Source of the DNA: JBCCDY01 sp039030555
GTDB lineage: Bacteria; Bacteroidota; Bacteroidia; Cytophagales; Cyclobacteriaceae
NCBI GenBank assembly: GCA_039030555.1
Contig: JBCCDY010000005.1
Coordinates: 1 to 64,000, forward strand
DNA length: 64,000 bases
Reading direction: 5' to 3'
Shown: one piece after another, positions 50,441 through 59,679 of the stretch
Numbering within the stretch: position 1 is the stretch's first letter
Layout of the letters: each line of letters starts with the position of its first letter
Translations under genes and position numbers: made by a program
The notes under the pieces: generated by a model
Databases searched by the model: none
What the model was told of the DNA's origin: nothing
The model's input: only the letters and a program-made list of their open reading frames with translations

Positions 50441-53137
50441 ATGCGAAAGCTCATTGTTCTAGCAATTACCTTCTATATCATTTTAACTAAAGGTGTTTTT
50501 GCACAGGATACTTTCATAACCGGAACAGTATCAGACAAATTTGGAAATCTTCCGGGTGCCAGGATAGCTGTTGAAGGAACTACCATTTCGACTTCATCTG
50601 ATGTAAATGGAAAATTTGTGCTTGAAATAGACCCCGGTGAATACACCATCAAAGCAAGTTTTGTATTGTATCTAACTCAGGAACAGCAAGTATTCGCCAG
50701 TTCCGGAGATTCTATTAATATTGATTTTGTACTTGAATCTACCTTCAGCATTGACGAAGAAGCATTTGTAGGTTCACGATCCAGACCACGTTCTTTACTG
50801 GAAACCACCGTACCAATAGATATCATCGCTCAGGATAGAATGAGTAATTCTCCACAGGTTGAGCTGGGCCAGATCCTACATTATTCGGCCCCCTCATTCA
50901 ATTCTACCAGGCAGACCATTGCCGATGGTACGGATCATATCGATCCAGCTACCTTACGGGGTCTCGGACCCGATCAGGTGCTTGTCCTGATTAATGGTAA
51001 GCGTCGACACTCCAGCTCATTGCTCAATGTTAACGGAACATTGGGAAGGGGCTCGGTAGGTACTGATTTCAACGCCATTCCTTTTGGGGCAGTAGACAGG
51101 ATAGAAATTTTGCGTGATGGAGCAGCAGCTCAATATGGCTCCGATGCCATAGCTGGAGTCGTTAACATTGTACTAAAAGAGCAGACGGGGGTTACTGAAA
51201 TCGATGCTCAGGTAGGAACGAATACTGAGGGGGACGGTGAAACAGCCTATTTCAATGGTAACGTAGGATTTGATATTGGAGATGGTGGTTTCGTAAATTT
51301 TACGGCTGAGTACCGTGATCGGGAGGCTACAAATCGCTCGGGTAATTATACAGGGCCTGTTTACTTTAACAATAACCCTGCACAAGATCTAGCCTTAATA
51401 CAGAGTAGAGATTTTTTCAGACAAACGGGATTTGACGATCAGCGCGTTATGGAAATTGGAAATTCAGCTGCCCGGAATGTCAGTTTTTTCGTGAATGCAG
51501 AGTTTCCCCTGTCCAGAGTAATCTCACTTTATGCCCATGGAGGGCGTAACTTCCGAAACAGCGAAGCTGCCGGATTTTACCGGTTTCCCAGAGACAGCAG
51601 TCAGGTGGTTCAGAGCCTTTATCCTGATGGCTTCTCACCACGGATCAGAACCGATATACAGGATGACGCCATTACCATTGGTGTGAGAGGACTGAAGAAT
51701 GGATGGAATCTCGATTTCAGTAATACTACTGGCATGAATGAATTCGATTTTAACGTACTTAACAGTAATAATGCATCACTTGGGGATGCATCACCAACAG
51801 AGTTTTTCTCTGGGGGCTTTATTTACAGACAGAACGTCACGAACTTTAATGTATCTAGAACATTAAACTGGCTTCAGGGGGTCAATCTAGCTTTTGGAGC
51901 AGAGTTCAGAATAGAGAATTATGAAATACTGGCCGGAGAAGAGGCTTCATGGATTAATGGGCAGGATACCCTGTTTACAGAGAACGGAGCAATTGCAAGA
52001 GTTCCGGGAGCACAGGTTTTTCCTGGGTTTCAACCCGAAAATGAACTGGATGAGTTCAGAACCAATAATGCGTGGTACCTGGATATGGAATCCAAATTAA
52101 ATGATAAACTACTGGTTGGTGCTGCAGCAAGATACGAAACCTATAGCGATTTCGGGGATCAGGCTACATGGAAGCTGTCTGGTCGATATGAGTTAACAGA
52201 TGAGATCAGTGTAAGTGCCGGTGTAGCATCAGGTTTTCGTGCTCCATCACTTCATCAGGTCTTTTTCAGCAACATCAGCATTCAGTTTGTTGATAATGAA
52301 GCACTACGTGTAGGTACCTTCAATAATGAAAGTACAGTAGCTGCGGCTTTTGGAATTGATGAACTGAAACCCGAAATATCCAGACACATCAGTGCAGGGG
52401 TAGTAGCAAGGCCTATGAAAAATCTGTCCATTACGCTCGACTATTATACCATATTCATTGATGACAGAATTGTGCTCTCCGGGCGCTTTGAGGAAGGAAA
52501 TGAAGACATCCTTGCTCCACTCAATGTCGGCGCAGCCCAGTTTTTTACCAATGCCATTGATACCAGAACGATTGGGATTGATTTGGTGGCTACTTATCGT
52601 GAAAGTATTGGTAGGGGCGAGTTTTTCACCTCGCTGGCCGGAAATTTCACCAATACCAAACTGGATGGCCCCATACAGACATCCGATGCCCTGGCTGGTG
52701 ATGAGGACATCCTGTTTAACAGAGAAGAGGTATCAAGAATAGAGGTTATTCAGCCTAACTTTAAAGTGATTTCCCAGTCGTCTTACAAACTCGGAAAACT
52801 ATCTGCTAATCTGAATCATACTCTTTTTGGCAGAGTGAGGTTTATAGATCCTAACGATGGTGACCCATCGAACTGGCCACTAAATACTCTAACAGGAGCT
52901 ATTGAATCAAGGGATCAGACGTTCAATCCGAAAATTGTTACTGACCTGATCCTGTCGTGGCAGTTTAACTCCAACTTTAGAGCTTCAATTGGCGGACATA
53001 ACATATTTAATATCTACCCGGATGAACATACCCATTCCGAGAATACCTCCCTTGGAAGATTTCGATTCAGCAGAAGAGCGCAGCAGTTTGGTGTAGCCGG
53101 TGCAAGAGTATTTTTGAAAGCATCACTAACACTGTGA
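50441..53137 (+). CDS. TonB-dependent receptor
   Basis: 898 residues when started at the ATG at 50441, which gives a proper signal peptide (MRKLIVLAITFYIILTKGVFA); a longer frame from 50375 adds an unlikely leader. An N-terminal carboxypeptidase-like domain (about 24-105, ITGTVSDKFGNLPGARIAV) is followed by the plug (about 120-245: DPATLRGLGPDQVLVLINGK; GAVDRIEILRDGAAAQYGSD; GVVNIVL) and the 22-strand barrel to a terminal aromatic-rich strand (VFLKASLTL). It imports a large ligand across the outer membrane with TonB energy. Substrate unknown. It overlaps the YfiR-kinase gene. Confidence 0.92.
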   Translation: MRKLIVLAITFYIILTKGVFAQDTFITGTVSDKFGNLPGARIAVEGTTISTSSDVNGKFVLEIDPGEYTIKASFVLYLTQEQQVFASSGDSINIDFVLESTFSIDEEAFVGSRSRPRSLLETTVPIDIIAQDRMSNSPQVELGQILHYSAPSFNSTRQTIADGTDHIDPATLRGLGPDQVLVLINGKRRHSSSLLNVNGTLGRGSVGTDFNAIPFGAVDRIEILRDGAAAQYGSDAIAGVVNIVLKEQTGVTEIDAQVGTNTEGDGETAYFNGNVGFDIGDGGFVNFTAEYRDREATNRSGNYTGPVYFNNNPAQDLALIQSRDFFRQTGFDDQRVMEIGNSAARNVSFFVNAEFPLSRVISLYAHGGRNFRNSEAAGFYRFPRDSSQVVQSLYPDGFSPRIRTDIQDDAITIGVRGLKNGWNLDFSNTTGMNEFDFNVLNSNNASLGDASPTEFFSGGFIYRQNVTNFNVSRTLNWLQGVNLAFGAEFRIENYEILAGEEASWINGQDTLFTENGAIARVPGAQVFPGFQPENELDEFRTNNAWYLDMESKLNDKLLVGAAARYETYSDFGDQATWKLSGRYELTDEISVSAGVASGFRAPSLHQVFFSNISIQFVDNEALRVGTFNNESTVAAAFGIDELKPEISRHISAGVVARPMKNLSITLDYYTIFIDDRIVLSGRFEEGNEDILAPLNVGAAQFFTNAIDTRTIGIDLVATYRESIGRGEFFTSLAGNFTNTKLDGPIQTSDALAGDEDILFNREEVSRIEVIQPNFKVISQSSYKLGKLSANLNHTLFGRVRFIDPNDGDPSNWPLNTLTGAIESRDQTFNPKIVTDLILSWQFNSNFRASIGGHNIFNIYPDEHTHSENTSLGRFRFSRRAQQFGVAGARVFLKASLTL

Positions 53138-53139
53138 AT

Positions 53140-54921
53140 ATGGGCATGAAAAACAGCATTATTTTCATTTTAATGTTGATAAATGGTGTCTGTTTTTCGC
53201 AGAATGAAAAAATAAAGAACAAGCAGAGAGCTATTCTAATTTACAATTTTTCACAGCAGGTTACCTGGCCCAATCCGAATGAGTTTGAGAACTTTACCAT
53301 CGGTGTTCTTGGACAGGACCCAGTATTGGCTGAATTAAAAGCCATGGAAAACAATGGTCGAACGGTTAAAGGGAAGAAAATTGTTGTGCTCAATCTGTCT
53401 GAAGTCGAAGACATAGAAAACATTCAAATGGTCTACGTTAATCGAAAGTTCAATTTCGACATGAAGGAGCTGCTGCAAAAAGTCAGGGGTAAGCATATAC
53501 TGATTGCTAGCGAAGATTATGGCTTCAATGAATCGATGATCAACATGATCAACATCGATGATAACTTTCAATTCGAGATCAACAAAACAAGGCTAAACAG
53601 AGAAAATCTTTCCATTTCAACCGCCTTTGCAAAAATGGCAATTACAAGTGCTGCCCGATGGCAGGAACTCTACAGGCAGTCCGCTATATCCCTGAAATTG
53701 GAAAAGGAGCGGGTATTAAGCCAGAAAAAGTTATTGGCTGAACAAAGAATTTTACTGGAAAAACAGAAAAACCAGATCAATGAGCAGATACACCAGATCG
53801 ACCAGAGGAATCTGGAGATAGAACGACAGAGGTTGGAGTACGATAGTTTGGGACGGAGAAATAACCGACTGAGGGTACGGTATCGGCAGGATTCTGCTTT
53901 TCAGATTCAGCTACACAGTCAGCTTGAGAATCAGCGTATTGAAATAGAGGATAAGAAGAAAGATCTTGCACAGGTGGATCAGGAATTGAGATCTCGAAAT
54001 GAAGAATTACAGTTCCAGGAAGAAGAACTGGAAAAAAGATCTGCTTTAATAAAAGAGCAGGATTCTATTCTTAGGAAACAACGGGAAGAAATTAACTATC
54101 AGAGAAATTTTACCATTCTGTTTATTCTGATTTCCTTTTTTGTTTTTGTTGCAGGCTTTTTTATCTGGCGAAGCTATCGGATCAAGAAAAAGTCGGAAAA
54201 GGAATTGAAGCTAAAAAATGAAGAAATTGAAAAGCAGAAGAAAGAACTGGAATTTCGAAGTAAGGAAAGTGAGGAGTTCGCCTATATCGCAAGCCATGAT
54301 CTCCAGGCACCGCTCAACTCAATGAATGCACTGGCCAGCCTGCTTCTTATGGGAGACCTTAACGATGATGCAAAGGAAAACACTCAGCTTATAGTTCAGC
54401 TAACCGATAAGATGAAGAAACTGATCAGAGGTTTGCTGGAGTATTCACAGCTGGGCAAGGCTGTAGAATTTAGTACAGTCGATTGCAACTTTGTAGCTAA
54501 AAGTGCCATTGATAATCTTGATCAGATCATTAAAGAAAATGAAGCTACTGTAACAATAGCAGAGCTCCCCTCAATAGAAGGACACGAGATCAAACTGATC
54601 CTGCTTTTCCAGAACCTCATTGGAAACGCTATTAAGTTTAAGAAACCGGGTGTACCACCGGAAGTCAGGATCAGTGCTGAAAAAGTTAAGGATGAAAATA
54701 CCAGCAGCTGGAAGTTTGAAATCAGGGATAACGGTATTGGAATAGCACCGGAAGCTCAGGACAGGATATTTGCCATCTTCCAGAGGCTTCACAATAACAG
54801 TCAGTATGAAGGTACAGGAATAGGTCTGGCACACTGTAAGAAAATCGTAGACCTCCATGGTGGAAAGATTTGGGTGGAATCTGAGGTAGGGAAGGGGAGT
54901 TCTTTTTATTTTACAATATAA
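53140..54921 (+). CDS. YfiR-domain sensor histidine kinase
   Basis: 593 residues from the ATG at 53140; a GTG at 53134 overlapping the receptor stop, or the ATG at 53146, are alternatives. Signal peptide, then a periplasmic YfiR/DUF4154 domain (about 25-165: LIYNFSQQVTWPN; FTIGVLGQDP; VRGKHILIASEDYGF), a long coiled-coil (about 175-325), one membrane helix (about 330-348), and a kinase core with phospho-His386 (IASHDLQAPLNSMNA) and HATPase (NLIGNAIKFKK; DNGIGIAPEAQD; GTGIGLAHCKKIVDLHGG). No receiver. It is coupled to the TonB receptor, so it probably reports on receptor or envelope state. Confidence 0.88.
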   Translation: MGMKNSIIFILMLINGVCFSQNEKIKNKQRAILIYNFSQQVTWPNPNEFENFTIGVLGQDPVLAELKAMENNGRTVKGKKIVVLNLSEVEDIENIQMVYVNRKFNFDMKELLQKVRGKHILIASEDYGFNESMINMINIDDNFQFEINKTRLNRENLSISTAFAKMAITSAARWQELYRQSAISLKLEKERVLSQKKLLAEQRILLEKQKNQINEQIHQIDQRNLEIERQRLEYDSLGRRNNRLRVRYRQDSAFQIQLHSQLENQRIEIEDKKKDLAQVDQELRSRNEELQFQEEELEKRSALIKEQDSILRKQREEINYQRNFTILFILISFFVFVAGFFIWRSYRIKKKSEKELKLKNEEIEKQKKELEFRSKESEEFAYIASHDLQAPLNSMNALASLLLMGDLNDDAKENTQLIVQLTDKMKKLIRGLLEYSQLGKAVEFSTVDCNFVAKSAIDNLDQIIKENEATVTIAELPSIEGHEIKLILLFQNLIGNAIKFKKPGVPPEVRISAEKVKDENTSSWKFEIRDNGIGIAPEAQDRIFAIFQRLHNNSQYEGTGIGLAHCKKIVDLHGGKIWVESEVGKGSSFYFTI

Positions 54922-54927
54922 AGACGA

Positions 54928-55626
54928 TCAAAACCACTTCTCTTTAAGATCTTTGTATTTTGTTCTACCGATGGGAATTTGAGTACCATTTTTCAGCTCG
55001 GCTAAATATTTACTTCCCGATTGTACCAAAATCTTCCTTACCTCAGACATTTTTACCAGATAGGATTTATGAATACGTTCAAAGGTATGTGATAAGAGCT
55101 GTTCCAGCTTATCGAGTGATTTATCATGCAATTCTTTTGTTCCATCAACCATAAAGAGTTCCGTATAGGCTCCAGCTCCTTTAATATAAACCACCTCCTT
55201 AACGGGCAATAGCTGTATTCTGCCTCTTTTCTTCACCGCTAAAAGCTTCGCCTCGTTCGTATCTAACTTTTCTTTATGGATTACCCGATTGAAAGCTTGC
55301 TGTAATCGACTCTGGTTAAATGGTTTAGAAACAAAATCCAAAACCCCGTATTCAAAAGCAGTAATTGCCTGGTCTTTGTAAGCGGAAATGATAATGGTAT
55401 GAAACGATCCTGAAATGGCGCTTGTGAGTAGGTCGAAACCATTTTCTCCATTAAGATTCAAATCCAGGAGAAGGAGGTCAAGTGGGTTATTTTTAATGAA
55501 TTTCAGTGCTTCATGGAGCGTATCGATCTGCCTGAGCGATTGTAAATTATCACCAAAAATATCACGAGTCATTCGTTCGATTCTTTTGGCAATTCTTGCT
55601 TCGTCTTCAACGATCAAAACATTCAT
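54928..55626 (-). CDS. LytTR-family response regulator
   Basis: 232 residues when started at the ATG at 55624-55626 (MNVLIVEDEARIAKRI); the longer frame adds a leader unlike the family. Receiver with phospho-Asp55 (LLLLDLNLNGENG), IISAYKDQA and FVSKPF. The LytTR domain is at about 130-230 (VVYIKGAGAYTELFMVD; FERIHKSYLVKMSEV). It lies 5 bp after its LytS-type kinase. Paired 9-mers close to the published LytTR consensus occur upstream of the divergent hydrolase gene (57431-57459). Confidence 0.9.
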   Translation of the reverse strand: MNVLIVEDEARIAKRIERMTRDIFGDNLQSLRQIDTLHEALKFIKNNPLDLLLLDLNLNGENGFDLLTSAISGSFHTIIISAYKDQAITAFEYGVLDFVSKPFNQSRLQQAFNRVIHKEKLDTNEAKLLAVKKRGRIQLLPVKEVVYIKGAGAYTELFMVDGTKELHDKSLDKLEQLLSHTFERIHKSYLVKMSEVRKILVQSGSKYLAELKNGTQIPIGRTKYKDLKEKWF

Positions 55627-55631
55627 TGTAT

Positions 55632-57326
55632 TCACGAATAGATTTTGATAACACTTTTCCACCCGTGATCTGCTGGTCCAGAGGTAAAATTCCACTTCGA
55701 ATCATAGCTTTCCGTAAGTCGAGCCCTGACGTATTTCAGTCCCGTACCCTCTTCTCTGCCTGTGGCTTGACTTATACCGGCAGCAAAGGTCAAAAAGGTA
55801 TAACTTTTGCAATCACTGCGCGACTCAAAAAAAAGCTTGAACCTGATTCTGTTATCATCAGGAGGCAGGCTGTGTGTAATTCCATTTTCCAATAGTGTGT
55901 GCAGAATAGCCGGAGGTACTTTCTCCGCAGGGTCTATACCTTCTTCTTCCCATGAATAGTTAATTTCCTTCCGGTACGCCATAATCTCCAGATGTGTACG
56001 GCACAAGGCTATTTCCTGGGCGATCGGGATCAATGTTTGATTTTCGATTTGATTAAACAAATCAAATTCCTTAGCCAGCGCTTCTATAAATAAAACACCT
56101 TTTTTAGGCGCTTCTTCCACCCAATCTATCAGTGAGGTGAGGGTATTCATGAGGAAATGGGGCTGTATATTCTTCTTTAGTAACTCCAGACGCAGGCGTG
56201 TGGATTGAACCAGTGAATTTTCATAGGCCAAACGTTGCTCTTTAATTCGAATTGAAAGCAAGTACAGCATGCTCAAAAGAATAAGACTAAAACCTGCGAA
56301 AAGACTAATATTAAATGAAACGGAATAACGAATAAACAAGCAGGGAAGAAGGGTTAGCAGTACTAAAAGAGCCCCTTTTGCCTTTTTGTATATACCATAC
56401 AAGGAAATACTTAAAGAAAGCAACCATAAACAGATGGCCATATTATAAATTGTGAAATCAAAAAAGTGGTGGTTGATGATGAAGAAATACATTAAAACTC
56501 CAGCATAAATACACAGAATGAGCTTACGCCTGGGGAAAGGGAACTGCATAGAGAAATAGAGCGGGATCAAGAAGGAAATACCAAACATAAGGCTGGAGAT
56601 GACTTCCAGTCGTACGACATGCAGGCTGTAATGGATGGGAAAGGCGGTTCTGACAAACCGAGTCATAATTAATAAAAAAAAGAGAAAACAACTGGTACTA
56701 AACACCAACATGGGATACTCCTTTTTACTACTCAGGAATAGGAAAAGGTAGTATACGGCAGCAATTAAAAAAGCTCCAGCGAAAATATGCATATAAGAAG
56801 TCTCAATAAGTCGATCAGTAACTAAATCCTCATAATCATCGATCTCCAATCCATACCCTCCGACATGATCCGGGTAATAATAATTGCTTAACCGTAAAGC
56901 TAACATATGCTCCCCTTCGTCAGTCAGATGTGTTGGAATGCTAAAAGTAATCCATAACTCACCTTCCGGAGGAAGTTCAGCCTCTCGTCCCGGATTTCCA
57001 TTTTCACCAATTAATACCCCGTCCCAAAAGACTTCATACTCTCCATAGGCCACTAATTGAAGACCATATGGTTGTAAAGCTTCAGGGGCCTTTAAAATAT
57101 CAATTCTGGTTCTGGACCAGAAGACCTGGCCATCCGGGATTAATTTCGGTCTTCTCAACCAATTTCTATCGTCCAGGTTTTTATCAGCCCACTCTTCCTG
57201 ATCACCTATTTGAAATACCGTTCTGTATCTTTTAAAAACAGGTTCTGAACTCTGGGAGCAAGAACTCATCATCAGGAGTAAAAAACCTATTCCAAAACAG
57301 TAATATAAACGTTGCATATAACTCAC
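55632..57326 (-). CDS. LytS-type histidine kinase with 7TM and jelly-roll-like sensor
   Basis: 564-residue kinase. The N-terminal signal ends in a lipobox-like MSSC (Cys23), so it may be lipid-anchored. Residues about 30-165 form a beta-rich extracytoplasmic domain (FWSRTRIDI; YGEYEVFWDGVLIGENG) like the jelly-roll sensors of 7TMR-DISM kinases. Seven membrane helices follow (about 178-358), then the His_kinase domain (IQPHFLMNTLTSLIDW, phospho-His390). The ATPase has ILHTLLENGITHS and EEGTGLKYVRARL. Operon with the LytTR regulator, divergent from a serine hydrolase and PD40/esterase genes. Confidence 0.88.
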   Translation of the reverse strand: MSYMQRLYYCFGIGFLLLMMSSCSQSSEPVFKRYRTVFQIGDQEEWADKNLDDRNWLRRPKLIPDGQVFWSRTRIDILKAPEALQPYGLQLVAYGEYEVFWDGVLIGENGNPGREAELPPEGELWITFSIPTHLTDEGEHMLALRLSNYYYPDHVGGYGLEIDDYEDLVTDRLIETSYMHIFAGAFLIAAVYYLFLFLSSKKEYPMLVFSTSCFLFFLLIMTRFVRTAFPIHYSLHVVRLEVISSLMFGISFLIPLYFSMQFPFPRRKLILCIYAGVLMYFFIINHHFFDFTIYNMAICLWLLSLSISLYGIYKKAKGALLVLLTLLPCLFIRYSVSFNISLFAGFSLILLSMLYLLSIRIKEQRLAYENSLVQSTRLRLELLKKNIQPHFLMNTLTSLIDWVEEAPKKGVLFIEALAKEFDLFNQIENQTLIPIAQEIALCRTHLEIMAYRKEINYSWEEEGIDPAEKVPPAILHTLLENGITHSLPPDDNRIRFKLFFESRSDCKSYTFLTFAAGISQATGREEGTGLKYVRARLTESYDSKWNFTSGPADHGWKSVIKIYS

Positions 57327-57426
57327 GCAAGCTTACATAAAGATTTGGAATTAATCGATTTCCAGTTCTTTTAAACCAGAATATAAATAAACCCTTCAGT
57401 TCACCAGGTCAAGGTTCTTCTCATTT

Positions 57427-57459
57427 TAGAGCAGTTCATTCATACATAGAGCAGTTGGT
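57427..57459 (+). promoter_or_regulatory. Direct repeats resembling a LytTR binding site
   Basis: tagagcagtt occurs at 57427-57436 and 57447-57456, start-to-start 20 bp. The overlapping 9-mers gcagttcat (57431-57439) and gcagttggt (57451-57459) each match eight of nine positions of the published LytTR consensus ([TA][AC][CA]GTTN[AG][TG]), two helical turns apart. A further copy, tcagttcac at 57396-57404, lies upstream. They are between the LytS/LytR pair and the divergent hydrolase. Confidence 0.55.
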
Positions 57460-57533
57460 GAATTAAACAATCAATGTCCACAACTCCTTCAGGAATATTG
57501 TGGTATAAGCTTCAAAACTCTAAACAAACTTAT

Positions 57534-58778
57534 ATGAGTATTTTTTCTCTTAACCATATCCAACAGGTGAACAGCTGGAAAACGGCACAGACAGTAAAAA
57601 TATTCTTAATAGCCTTTATGTTAACCCTGAGTGCCACCTATGCTCAGAGTGATGTTCGAAACACTGCACCAGAGGCTACAGCAGCAGAAGACACGCTTTC
57701 GTTTAGGGATATTCCTTATCTCAAAGAAGCCTTTATCGATACAGCCCCCATTAATAGAAAAGACGGCATCCTGGTAGGTGAATTAGGAATTGATGGAGGT
57801 AACAAGGCAATGATTCTTAAGCTGGCTCAAGAGATCGAAAAGAACAATGAAGGTAAGTTTGACAGCTTTCTTCTTTACCATCAGGGCAAGCTCCTTTTCG
57901 AATCATATTACTTGCGTGGTCGCATTAACCTACCTCATTTTCAAGCTTCAACGACTAAAGCCTATACCTGTATGGCGTTAGGCCGTGCTATACAACTAGG
58001 TTACCTAACTATGGCTGATCTGAATAAGCCGCTGATCAGCTTTCTCAAAAATCTGGATCCCACAAAATTTGTGGAAGGGGTAGAGAAGATTACGTTGCAT
58101 CAGGCATTGACGATGCGTTCCGGTATCCGCATCAGTAAAGAACAAGAAGAAGAATTCGAAAAAGATCCAAGCCGGGTAAAAGGCCAGAGGCAAGTTCAGG
58201 CCTACCTCGAGCATACCGCTCCCATTACCTTGGCATCCCAAAGTTTTTTATATCAAAACGATCCCATTTTTGTGATGCAAGTGGTTGATGCCATCGTGCC
58301 AGGTACAGCCGAAGATTTTATCAAAAAAGAACTCCTCGACAAAATGGGTATCACGAATTATGAATGGCGGACTGAGGTCAGCGATCTGCCAACTGCGGGA
58401 TGGGGATCTAGCATGACCTCACGCAATATGGTTAAATGGGGTATTTTGGCTATAAACAAAGGCAAATGGAATGGCGAACAGTTGGTTCCGGAAGCCTTTA
58501 TTGATAAAGCGAGCAGCAGAATTCTCCTAACTGGAGATGATGATGTATATGGAGGAGGAAAAGATGTTTCTAAACAAGGTTATGGCTATTACTGGTGGAG
58601 TGCTGATTTAAAGCATGATAACAAAAGCTATTTTAGTAGATCTGCTCAAGGTGGAGGTGGCCAGTACATCATTCTGATTGAGGAGCTTGATTTGATGATG
58701 GTATTCACTGCTCATAATAATGATAACAGTACCCTTCAACTCATCGCAGAAAGAATCATCCCCGCTTTCATTAATTAA
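57534..58778 (+). CDS. Serine hydrolase (class C beta-lactamase-like fold)
   Basis: 414 residues from the ATG at 57534; an ATG 20 codons earlier (57474) is possible. A hydrophobic segment ends in TYAQ, predicting export. Nucleophile motif Ser139-Thr-Thr-Lys142 (QASTTKAYT). Second motif YQN (LYQNDPIF) and third region SAQGGGGQYI. The family context LTMRSGIRIS and GWGSSMTSRNMVKWG is typical of esterase/peptidase members. First gene of the plus-strand cluster divergent from LytS/LytR, with LytTR-like repeats in front, so it is a likely target of that system. Confidence 0.85.
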   Translation: MSIFSLNHIQQVNSWKTAQTVKIFLIAFMLTLSATYAQSDVRNTAPEATAAEDTLSFRDIPYLKEAFIDTAPINRKDGILVGELGIDGGNKAMILKLAQEIEKNNEGKFDSFLLYHQGKLLFESYYLRGRINLPHFQASTTKAYTCMALGRAIQLGYLTMADLNKPLISFLKNLDPTKFVEGVEKITLHQALTMRSGIRISKEQEEEFEKDPSRVKGQRQVQAYLEHTAPITLASQSFLYQNDPIFVMQVVDAIVPGTAEDFIKKELLDKMGITNYEWRTEVSDLPTAGWGSSMTSRNMVKWGILAINKGKWNGEQLVPEAFIDKASSRILLTGDDDVYGGGKDVSKQGYGYYWWSADLKHDNKSYFSRSAQGGGGQYIILIEELDLMMVFTAHNNDNSTLQLIAERIIPAFIN

Positions 58779-58807
58779 TTGTGAGTAGAAAACAGGTTAA
58801 AATCTAA

Positions 58808-59665
58808 ATGATAAGAAAAACGTATTTCGTTTCAATACTTGCAGGAGTTCTATTCTTAAACGCCTGTAATCCAAAAAAACAGAAGGATAACGATTCAGAT
58901 TCTATAACTATGGAAGCTCGTTATCCTGGCCTTAAACCACCAAGTTTAACCCCTGAGTTATTTGCTCCTGGTATTGTTTCCACTGAAGAATTTTGCGAAA
59001 CAGAAGTACTGTTTCTACCAGATATGACAGAGCTTTCTTTCAATAGACTTGGTGGAGAAAATGATGAGCCTTCTACACTAATTGTTATGGAATATAAAGG
59101 CCATACTTGGAGTAAGAAACCTGTTCCTTTATCTGATATTGATGATTACAGAGAGCGGTTCAGTCCAAGTTTTAAAGAACTGAACAGTCTTGAACCTTTC
59201 AATGATATACCCATTAGAGGAGGGGCACTCTCGGATAAAGGCACTTATTATTTCTATGTTTTAGACCCGGATGGAACAGGCCATATGAGTTATTCCCGTC
59301 TTATAAATGGCAAGTATGAAACCCCTCGGAAAATGAGTAGGGCGATTAATAGAGGTAAGTACATTGCCCATCCTTTCATAGCGCCAGATGAATCCTATTT
59401 AATGTGGGATGCTGAAAAAGAAGGTGAGAGCACACCTGATGTTTATATTAGTTTTAGGCAGCAAGATGGTTCATGGGGAGAAGCCATCAATATGGGAGCT
59501 CAAATAAACACTCCACTCTACGAACAACGTCCCAAAGTAACACCCGATGGAAAGTACTTAACCTTTTGGAGAGGATATTTCGAAACTAAAGAAGATGGAA
59601 GCAGATATCTACTTGGAAACCCCTATTGGATGGATGCGAAGATTATTGAAACACTGAGACCGTAA
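58808..59665 (+). CDS. PD40-type beta-propeller lipoprotein, copy 3
   Basis: 285-residue lipoprotein (lipobox LNAC, Cys at about residue 20). It carries the paralog signature (YPGLKPPSLTPELFAPGIVS) and PD40-like repeats (FLPDMTELSFN; APDESYLMWDA; VTPDGKYLTFW), and ends WMDAKIIETLRP, almost the same as copy 1. Unlike copies 1 and 2 it is lipid-anchored, so it would stay at a membrane. It lies 29 bp after the serine hydrolase and 14 bp before an esterase, so it is probably in one operon. Confidence 0.82.
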   Translation: MIRKTYFVSILAGVLFLNACNPKKQKDNDSDSITMEARYPGLKPPSLTPELFAPGIVSTEEFCETEVLFLPDMTELSFNRLGGENDEPSTLIVMEYKGHTWSKKPVPLSDIDDYRERFSPSFKELNSLEPFNDIPIRGGALSDKGTYYFYVLDPDGTGHMSYSRLINGKYETPRKMSRAINRGKYIAHPFIAPDESYLMWDAEKEGESTPDVYISFRQQDGSWGEAINMGAQINTPLYEQRPKVTPDGKYLTFWRGYFETKEDGSRYLLGNPYWMDAKIIETLRP

Positions 59666-59679
59666 ATACTATAAAAAAC

